A stretch of 26,721 nt of DNA from Guillardia theta CCMP2712 (taxonomy: Eukaryota > Cryptophyceae > Pyrenomonadales > Geminigeraceae), in contig NW_005434596.1 of NCBI RefSeq assembly GCF_000315625.1, forward strand, positions 347,125 to 373,845, read 5' to 3'. Position 1 is the stretch's first letter. Each line of letters opens with the position of its first letter. Both the position numbers and the translations under genes were made by a program. Positions 19,801-26,721 of this stretch are shown here, in pieces. The notes below the pieces were generated by a model, which was not told the DNA's origin, did not search any database, and saw only the letters and a program-made list of their open reading frames with translations.

Positions 19801-22800
19801 CTGTCCTGTTCTGCAACTGGTTGTCAAAGGACTACTCGGTTGTCGACAGGGCGAACCTGAGGGAATTCCTAAAGGCAAGGCTCAAGGTGAACGACCTTCT
19901 CCCCTCTCCACCACTCCCGTTCCCTCCCTCTTGCCTCCTCCCTTCCCCCTGTCCCGTCCTCCTACTCCTTCTCCTTGTCTCCTCTCCTCCCGTCTCCTCG
20001 TCTCCTCCCCGTCTCCTCTCCTCTACCCCCCCCACTGTCTCCACTCCTCCTCTTCGACTTCCTCGGCTTCCCTCTTCGTCCTCCTCCACGTTTCTCTCCT
20101 TCTCCTCCTCGTCTCCTCCCCTTCCGCAACCCCGCACTCCCTCCCTCCCTCCTCTCTCGCATCTTCTTACTTGGTCCTTCAGGTCTTCTACGAGGAGGAA
20201 CTCAACGTCCCCATCGTTGTCTTCAACCAAGTCATCGACCATGTCCTCCGCATCGACCGCGTCCTCCGCCAGCGCTTCGGCCACTGCCTCCTCATCGGAG
20301 CCAGTGGGGCTGGTAAGACAGTCCTGTCGCGCTTCGTGGCATGGAGCGGGGGACATTCGGTGTTCCAGATCAAAGCGCACCAGGGGTACAAGCAGGCAGA
20401 CTTCGAGGAGGACCTGAGGAAGGTCATGAAGCGAGCAGGCTGCAAGGGGGAGAGCGTGTGCTTCATCTTCGACGAGAGCAACATCCTCAGCTCGGGCTTC
20501 CTCGAGCTGATGAACGCACTGCTGGCTTCAGGCGAGGTGCCAGGGCTCTTCGACGGGGACGAGTGGTCGTCCCTGATGCAGCTGTGCCGGGAGTCGGCGC
20601 AGCGGGAGGGCTTCATGCTCGACACAGAGGAGGAGCTGTACAAGAGGTTCACCGACGAGGTCCAGCGGAACCTACACGTCGTCTTCACTATGAACCCTTC
20701 CAACGCTGAGTTCACCAGTCGCACCGCCACGTCTCCTGCCCTCTTCAACCGATGTGTGGTGGACTGGTTCGGAGACTGGACAGAGGAGGCACTGAAGCAG
20801 GTAGCTGAGGAGTTCACCGAGGCGCTGGACCTGGAGGCAGGATGGGAGGATGGCGAGAGGAGGAGGCTGCGGTCGGGGCTGATAGAGAGCCTGTGCTTCG
20901 TTCACCAGGAGGCGACGAGGATGTGCGAGGAGCTGAAGAGGAAGGACGAGCTGAGGCTTCACATCACCCCGCGGCACTACATCGACTTCATCCAGCAGTT
21001 TGTCAAGCTCTTCAGCGAGAAGAAGTCAGAGATTGAAGACCAGCAGCTGCACCTTCACGTAGGGCTCAAGAAGCTGCAGGACACCCAGGAGGCCGTGCAG
21101 GTGCTGAACCAGAGCCTCGAGGCGACGAGGACCGAGCTGACGGCCAAGGAGAAGGCGGCGAACGAGAAGCTGCAGCAGATGGTTCACGACCAGCAGGAAG
21201 CTGAGAAGCAGAAGAAGCAGACGAGCGAGGTCAGGGAGGAGGTGGAGCAGCAGCAGCAGGAGATCCAGAGGAGGCAGTCGGAGGTCTCGCAGGAGCTGCT
21301 GGAGGTTGAGCCTGCTGTGCAGGAGGCGAAGTTGGCGGTGCAGAACATCAAGAAGTCGCAGCTGGATGAGGTAAGATCGATGATGAACCCGCCAGCTGGG
21401 GTCAAGGTGACGATGGAGGCGATATGCGTCATGCTCTTCGACGTGAGGAAGCCGACGTGGGACGAGATCCGCAAGCACATCAGGAGGGAAGACTTCATCC
21501 CCGGCATCCTCAACTTTGACACCGAGGCGTTCAAGAGCGACGGCGGCCGCATGAAGGCCGTTGCCTCGTTCCTGGACGACCCGGAGTTCACCTTCGAGCA
21601 CATCAACAAGTCCTCCAAGGCCTGCGGCCCTCTTGTCAAGTGGGTCTGCGCGCAGCACAAGTTCGCCAGCATCCTGGAGAAGGTCGCGCCGCTCAGGAAG
21701 GAGGTCAAGCAGCTGCAGGATGCTGCGAGCGAGTCCGAGCGCCGACTGGGGGAGCTCTCGGCGCTAGGGGAGGAGCTGGAGGAGAAGATCGCGAGCTACA
21801 AGTCGGAGTATGCTGTGCTCATCAGCGAGACGCAGGTGCTCAAGGGGGAGATGGCGCGGGTGCACGAGAAAGTTTCGAGGTCGGTCTCCCTCCTCCACAA
21901 CCTTATCGGGGAGAAGGAGAGGTGGGAGAAGCAGTCAAACTCATTCGGCTCCTCCATCGTCACCCTCGTCGGGGACGTCCTCTTGTCTTCCGCTTTCCTC
22001 GCCTACTTCGGCATGTTTGACCAGGTCCATGATCTCTTCCTAGTCCTCTGCCCCTCTGCTCCTTTTCTCACTCCTCCTCCCACTCCTCCTCCTACATAAC
22101 GTGCTGCTCCTCAATGTCCTAATGTTGCACTACAGGATGCTCGCTCTTCGCTCTTGAGGAGGACCCTTCAATTCCTCAACAAGGTCGGGCTGCCGGCAAA
22201 GGAAGATTTGAGCTTTGCAGAGTATCTCAGCAAGGTAAAACATCCACTCTCCCCTCTCTCCTCTCCCTTCGTATCGACTCTCCTCGTCCTCCTCCTCGTC
22301 CTCCTCCTCTCCCCTCCCCTCATTCTTCGCTGCTCACTCCTCTCGCTCCCTACCTTCTATGCCCTTCTTTCAATCTTTCACTCTCCTTCCTCCCTCCCTC
22401 CCTCCCTCCCATCTCTTCTCCTATGTTCACTCCTCCCTTATCTCCTCCTATGTTCACTCCTCCCTTCTCTCCTCTTCTCCTCTCCTGATCCCCTGGCAGC
22501 CGGACGAACGTCTCTGCTGGCTGTCACTCGGTCTTCCTTCCGACTCGCTCTTCGTCGACAACGCTGTGATGCTCAAGAGATACAACCGCTACCCCATGGT
22601 CGTCGACCCCTCGGGCCAGGCTACCTCCTTCCTCATGCGGCTGGTAACCAAACCTCCTCTCCTCCTCCTGTCCCTCCCCCTCCTTGTTACCATGAACATG
22701 TCCTCTTTCTTCGTACTCTATCGCACCCTCCTCCTCCCCTCTCCCCTTCTTCCCTCCTCCTCGTCCCCCCTCGTTCTTCCCTCCCTCCCTCCTCCTCATC

Positions 22801-25800
22801 CCCCCTCCTTCTTCCCACCACCACCACCTCCTTTTCTCCTCCTCCTCGCATGAGTCATCTTGACTCCCTCCTCCAGCACAGCGAGCGGCAGATCATGAAG
22901 ACCTCGTTCCTCGACGCCTCCTTCATGAAGCATCTCGAGAGCGCCCTGCGCTTCGGCACCCCCATCCTCGTCACCGACGTGGAGCGCGTCGACCCCATCC
23001 TCAACCCCATCCTCAACCGCGAGATCTCCAAGAACGGAGGAAGGGTCCTCGTGCGCCTCGGCAGCCAGGACATCGACTTCTCCCCCTCCTTCGCTCTCTT
23101 CCTGAGCACGCGCGACCCCTCCTGCCACTTCAGCCCCGACCTGTTCAGCCGCGTCTCCCTCATCAACTTCACCATCACCCCAGCTGGACTCCAGGACCAG
23201 ACGCTGAGCCTGGTGCTGAGATCGGAGCGGCCGGACGTGGAGCAGGAGCGGGAGGACCTGCTGAAGCTCCAGGGGGAGTACAGGCTGAGGCTGAACCAGC
23301 TGGAGAAGGCCCTGCTGCAAGCTCTCTCCGACGCCAGTGGCAACATCCTCGACGACGACACAGTGATCGCCTCCCTGGAAAGGATCAAGAAGGAGAGCCA
23401 GGAGGTGGAGGAGAAGATCGCGCAGCAGGGGGAGACGCAGGAGCGGATCGAGGAGGTAACAAGACTCTTCGAGCCCTTCGCTGCCACCAGCGCGCGGGTG
23501 TTCTTGCGCTGCAGTCCATGAGAGAAGTTCACTTCCTCTATCACTTCTCCGTCCAGACCTTCATGCACATCTTCTCTCGCGTGACGGAGGAGGCGAAGGC
23601 TGACCAGTCCCCCGACCGCACAGACCTCCTCCTCCGCCTCCTCTTCAAGATCACCTTCGATCACGCTAGCGTCTCCCTCCTCGAGCGGCACAAGCTCCTC
23701 CTCGCCCTTCGCTTCGCCCAGCTGAAGCTGCTGGGCTCTCAGCTCGAGCTGGATACCTCGGACCTCAACTTTCTCTTTGGCAAGTCTGCCGTCGACGGCT
23801 CCTCCCCGCCTTCCCGACTGTTTCTCAGCTAAGCAGGTAAGCGCTGGCTCCCCTCTGCTCCCCCTGACCTCTCCCGCAGGCCGCCAATGTCGCCATGCTC
23901 AGCAAGTCGAGCAAGTTCGCGTCTCTGCCTGACCTCATCTGCAGCGACGCCTCCTCCTGGTCTTCCTTCCTCTCCTCCGAGCATCCTGAGCAGCAGCTGC
24001 CCTGCTCCTGGACCGGCGACTCCCCCGTTGACGTGGACGTGGCATGGCGGCGGGTTCTGGTCTGCCATGCCCTCCGGCCGGATCGCCTGCAGGCAGCCTG
24101 CGGTCTCTTCGTCGAGCGAGTCCTCGGCAGCGACTTCCTCGCCTCTTCCTCCCCTGAGCTCCGCCAGATCCTCGACAGCAGCCCCGCCAACCAGCACACC
24201 TTCATCCTCTCCTCCTCTGCCGGCTTCGACACCAGCAGCCGCGTCGAGCGACTCGCGCGGGACCTCAGAGTCTCCTGCGACACGCTGGCGATGGGATCGC
24301 CCGAGGGCTACGAGCAGGCAGAGAAGCTCATTGCGTCCGCTGCCTCCAGGCAAGGGGCGTGGGTCCTCCTCAAGAACGTCCACCTCGCCCCCAGCTGGCT
24401 GCTGCAGCTGGAGAAGAAGATGCACCGCATCGACCCCCTGCCCGGGTTCCGCCTCTTCCTCACCATGGAGTTCTCCTCGCAGGTCCCGCAGAGCCTCTTG
24501 CTCAGCTCTAGAGTCGTCGTGTACGAGCCGCCGGTGGGGATCAGAGCCAGCCTGCTGCGCTCCATGACGTCGTCGAGATCGCAGAGGATGGAGGAGGAGC
24601 CGGCTGAACGCTCTCGCCTCCACCTCCTCCTCTCCTGGGTCCACAGCGTCATCATGGGGAGGATGCGCTACTGCCCGCACGGGTGGTCCAAGAGCTACGA
24701 GTTCAGCGAGGTGGACCTTAGGAGCGCAGCAGACATAATCGACGAGTGGGTCGATAAGCTGGCGGCCGGAAGGTCCAACGTGGCGCCTCAGAGGCTGCCG
24801 TGGGAGGCGATACAGGCCCTGATCTCCTCGACCTGCTACGGGGGAAGGGTCGACAACGAGTTCGACCTCTCCATCCTCAACTCGCTCCTCCTCCGCCTCT
24901 TCCATCCCTCCTCCTACTCCCTCGACTTCTCTCCCATCCCCCTCCCCGCCGAGTCGGGGCTCCTCAAGCTCCCCGAGGGACGAGGGACAGATTCATTCCT
25001 GCAGTGGATCCATTCCTTGCCCGAGCGGGAGGAGCCCGCCTGGTTGGGCCTGTCCTCCGACTCCGACCTCCTCCTCCTCGCCCGAGAATCCGAGAAGATG
25101 CTAGGGGAGTGGGAGGAGCTGCTCAACAGCTACTCGGGCGACGAGCGACTGGTCGACTCAGCGCAAGTGAGGAAGCAGGAGAAAGTTCCACGCTGGACCA
25201 AGACCATCGTCAGCATGGCGGAGAAGTGGGAGCAAGAGCTGCCTGCTGCTGTCGAGACTAAGTTTGACCCCAAAAGTGGGGACGCTGTGCTGGTAACTTC
25301 ACCTTGCCCTGTCTCCTTCCTCCCTGTCTTCTCCTTCACCTCAACTTGATCTGACTCCCTTCCTCCTTCGTGCCCTCCTCTTCTCCTTTCCCCCCATCTT
25401 GCCCTTCCCTCCTCCTCCTCCTCCTCCTCCTCCTCCTCCTCCTCCTCCTCCTCCTCCTCCTCCTCCTGACTTGCTCCCAGCGCTTCTTGAGCAGAGAGAG
25501 CGACATTGCGGTCAACCTTCTCAACCTCGTTCGCGCTGACATCAGCAGCATCCTCTCCTGCCTTCGCGGCGACGCTGCTCTCACTAACCACGTGCGGGAA
25601 GTGATCTCCGACCTGAGGAGAGGACTCGTGCCCAAGACCTGGTCAAGGTGACTTGTTCTCCTCCTCCTACCTCGACCTACTGCTCCACTTGCTCCTGCTC
25701 CTGCTCCTGCTCCTACCTCGGACTCTTGCTGCTCCTGCTCCCTGCTGCGTCTGCCCTAACTCCCTCACTCCCTCACTCCCTCCTGAACTTTTCTCCCACT

Positions 25801-26641
25801 TCTCTTTTCCTGTTCCTTCCCTCATCTTCGTCTAGTCTCCTCATCCTTCTCCTCCCTCCCCTCTCCGTCCCTCCTCACTCTCTTCGCAGGAATCACAAGA
25901 TCTCCTCCCTCCTCAAGCCCGACAGCTGGATCAGAGACCTCGTGCGGAGGATCAAGCATCTGTCTCAGGTGGCTGCTCATCTGCAGCAGGGGGGGAATGT
26001 CCTCGCTCAGCCCGTCTGGCTGGGAGGCTTCTTCTATCCCGGGGCCTTCCTGACGGCCTTGAGACAACTGCAAGCACGGAGCCAGGTAGGAGAGAGGTGG
26101 CGAAGGAGGGCGGAAGAAGGGAAGAGGATGGAGGGAGGTAGGAAAGAGCAAGGGAGGTTTGGTTCGAGAGGATTGGGATGCGAGGGACGGAGGATGAAAT
26201 GGAGGACGGAGTGGAGAGAGGAGAAGAGAGCCTGGTAGAGGAGAAGGTGCAGGAGGGCAGAGGAAAGAGCAGAGGAGAGGCAGGAGCACAGGCCCTGATG
26301 CTCGCTTGTCTTGCAGAGAGTGCCGCTCGAAGAACTGAAACTGCGAGTGAGGATCGGGGCGGAGCAGGGCGAGGACGGGGCGTCTGTACAAGTGCGCGGG
26401 AGCTGCTTGCATGGAGCGCGATGGCAGGAGGAGAAACAAGTCCTGACGTGCGGCGGAAGCCAGCCGGCACAACTCGCTGCCCTGACGCTGAGGTCGGACA
26501 TGCCTGCCCTGGTCACGGCTGCTGATTCTTGTGTGCAGCTGGGAGAAGGAGAAGGAGGAGAAGGAGGAGGACAAGGAAGAAGAGGTCACCATCAAAGTCC
26601 CTATGTACCTCACAGAAGCGAGAGGAGACGTGTTTGCTGTG
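10884..26641 (+). CDS. DYNC1H1: Cytoplasmic dynein-1 heavy chain (15 exons, last short exon outside window)
   Basis: Motor subunit of cytoplasmic dynein, which moves cargo toward microtubule minus ends using ATP. Exons: 10884-11145, 11207-11645, 11695-11953, 12010-12144, 12194-12985, 13032-19886, 20183-22024, 22136-22234, 22500-22643, 22877-23836, 23880-25292, 25481-25647, 25890-26085, 26317-26492 and 26539-26641, about 4,614 codons, matching the family's roughly 4,600. Approximate residues: tail to 1300; linker 1370-1790; Walker A motifs at 1959 (GPAGTGKT), 2245 (GPSGTGKS), 2611 (GPPGSGKT) and 2953 (GASGAGKT); Walker B at 2010 (CFDEFNR), 2680 and 3011; stalk 3200-3500; AAA5 near 3590; AAA6 near 4088. 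FNCDES after the first P-loop and [13 protein letters not shown] favour dynein-1 over the ciliary dynein-2 heavy chain. An upstream in-frame TGA supports the start. The frame is broken at 23456-23514 and near 23821. About 20 C-terminal residues should follow beyond the window. Confidence 0.96.
16584..16631 (+). repeat. In-frame (TCC)16 microsatellite encoding polyserine in dynein
   Basis: Sixteen identical TCC codons give a run of 16 serines at about residues 1814-1829, between the linker and AAA1. The flanking residues are EEDL before and VLSRSSS after. The same place in animal dynein-1 is a variable loop containing Ser and Gly, so the insertion is probably tolerated. The uniform codon use shows it arose by repeat expansion. 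Confidence 0.95.
17019..19185 (+). other. Dynein AAA1-AAA3 nucleotide-binding region
   Basis: These catalytic modules lie within exon 6. AAA1 has its P-loop at 17019-17042 and Walker B FDEF from 17172. This is the main ATPase site and looks intact. AAA2 has GPSGTGKS from 17877 and a Walker B-like MDGD from 18135; the Asp-Gly-Asp form is the one normally found in dynein-1. AAA3 has GPPGSGKT from 18975 and Asp-Glu at 19182-19187. No key residue appears lost. Confidence 0.93.
19887..20182 (+). other. Dynein intron 6 (296 nt, pyrimidine-rich)
   Basis: GTGAAC to CAG, phase 0. It is almost wholly composed of CTCC, TCTCC and related tracts and carries no recognised embedded gene. It stays open in the upstream exon's frame, so retention would insert low-complexity Ser/Pro/Leu sequence at the AAA3-AAA4 junction before the frame shifts. 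Confidence 0.85.
21047..22010 (+). other. Dynein stalk: CC1, microtubule-binding domain, CC2
   Basis: CC1 begins near [15 protein letters not shown] and ends near [11 protein letters not shown], where the two prolines (about residues 3317-3318) mark entry to the microtubule-binding domain. That domain runs through [11 protein letters not shown] and [11 protein letters not shown]2 follows from [12 protein letters not shown] to EKERWEKQS. Motif order and spacing match dynein-1 stalks. Confidence 0.9.
22025..22876 (+). other. Dynein introns 7-9 around two small exons
   Basis: Introns 22025-22135, 22235-22499 and 22644-22876 enclose exons of 99 and 144 nt. The introns are dominated by CTCC and CCTCC tracts. 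The exons encode the segment between the stalk and AAA5, including [16 protein letters not shown]. All three introns are phase 0. Confidence 0.88.
23837..23879 (+). other. Dynein intron 10 (43 nt)
   Basis: The donor GTAAGC directly follows CAG, and the acceptor is CCGCAG. The exon before it must be read as SAKQ at its end to join AANVAMLSK in frame and to match the family, but the visible frame meets TAA at 23830-23832 instead. See the finding on the second frame break. Confidence 0.7.
25408..25467 (+). repeat. (CCT)20 microsatellite in dynein intron 11
   Basis: Twenty perfect CCT units form most of the polypyrimidine tract before the acceptor at 25480 in intron 25293-25480. It has the same motif and strand sense as the coding (TCC)16 and as the sense-strand repeat in the minus-strand gene's intron. 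Confidence 0.96.
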
Positions 26642-26721
26642 GTAAGTCGCCGGAGGGAGAGGAGAGGAGAGGAGAGGAGAGGGGAGGGGAGGGGAGGGGA
26701 GGGGAGGGAGGAGAGGAGAGG
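26642..26721 (+). other. Start of the last visible dynein intron, purine-rich
   Basis: A strong GTAAGT donor follows GCTGTG and opens an intron that runs off the window. Its body is GGAGA and GGGGA repeats (from about 26654), the opposite strand composition from introns 6-12. The remaining C-terminal exon lies outside. Confidence 0.85.

Noticed and set aside
21368-21376. Consensus-like donor GAG|GTAAGA inside exon 7
   Set aside because: It encodes the conserved [10 protein letters not shown] entry to the microtubule-binding domain, and the frame continues without interruption, so it is exonic.
10884-26641. Dynein gene as a pseudogene because of two frame breaks
   Set aside because: Over 4,600 codons, all four P-loops, the Walker B motifs and the splice sites are intact, and the two breaks cancel each other. 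Sequence error or unusual splicing is more likely than decay.
1-26721. tRNA, rRNA or CRISPR-type features
   Set aside because: No TTCGA-type T-arm with matching acceptor stem, no rRNA-like block, and no spaced palindromic repeat array was seen; the regular repeats are microsatellites and the 1.65-kb gene array.

Overview
This window reads as nuclear DNA of a unicellular eukaryote, probably an alga. It carries spliceosomal introns, many only 38-63 nt long, and an almost complete cytoplasmic dynein-1 heavy chain gene. Land plants lack cytoplasmic dynein. The moderately GC-rich coding sequence, the CTCC-rich introns and the mix of very short introns with very long exons would suit a cryptophyte such as Guillardia, but that assignment is an inference and no marker in the window proves it.

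Layout from left to right. (1) 1-2428, minus strand: the 5' part of an unrecognised multi-exon gene. Seven exons can be chained in consistent phase. The protein starts with a hydrophobic, signal-like N-terminus, and the gene runs off the left edge inside an intron that contains a (TCC)44 microsatellite (GGA on the plus strand). (2) 2429-6208: about 3.8 kb with little coding sequence. It holds a perfect 11-bp hairpin, an 18-bp GC palindrome, a frame-broken caspase-like (peptidase C14) remnant on the plus strand, a possible small two-exon minus-strand gene, and a degenerate AT-rich tandem repeat with an inverted partner. (3) 6209-10490, plus strand: three tandem copies of a promoter-plus-gene module with a period of about 1.65 kb. 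Each encodes a nearly identical 164-aa serine-rich protein that I do not recognise, behind a TATAAAT box. (4) 10491-10883: intergenic, with a G-quadruplex-type run ahead of the dynein start. (5) 10884 to the right edge, plus strand: the cytoplasmic dynein-1 heavy chain gene. Fifteen exons give about 4,614 codons, and only a short last exon should lie beyond the window.

The dynein product is a microtubule minus-end-directed motor, and all its landmarks are present: tail, linker, four intact AAA P-loops, the stalk with its microtubule-binding domain, AAA5, AAA6 and the C-terminal domain. Two places in its 3' half (23456-23514 and about 23821-23836) break the reading frame inside conserved sequence, with opposite signs. 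Each could be a sequence error, a real frameshift, or new intron formation from exon sequence. I see no functional link between the dynein gene, the tandem array and the minus-strand gene. The most novel element is the homogenised tandem gene array; the most testable one is the dynein frame anomaly.
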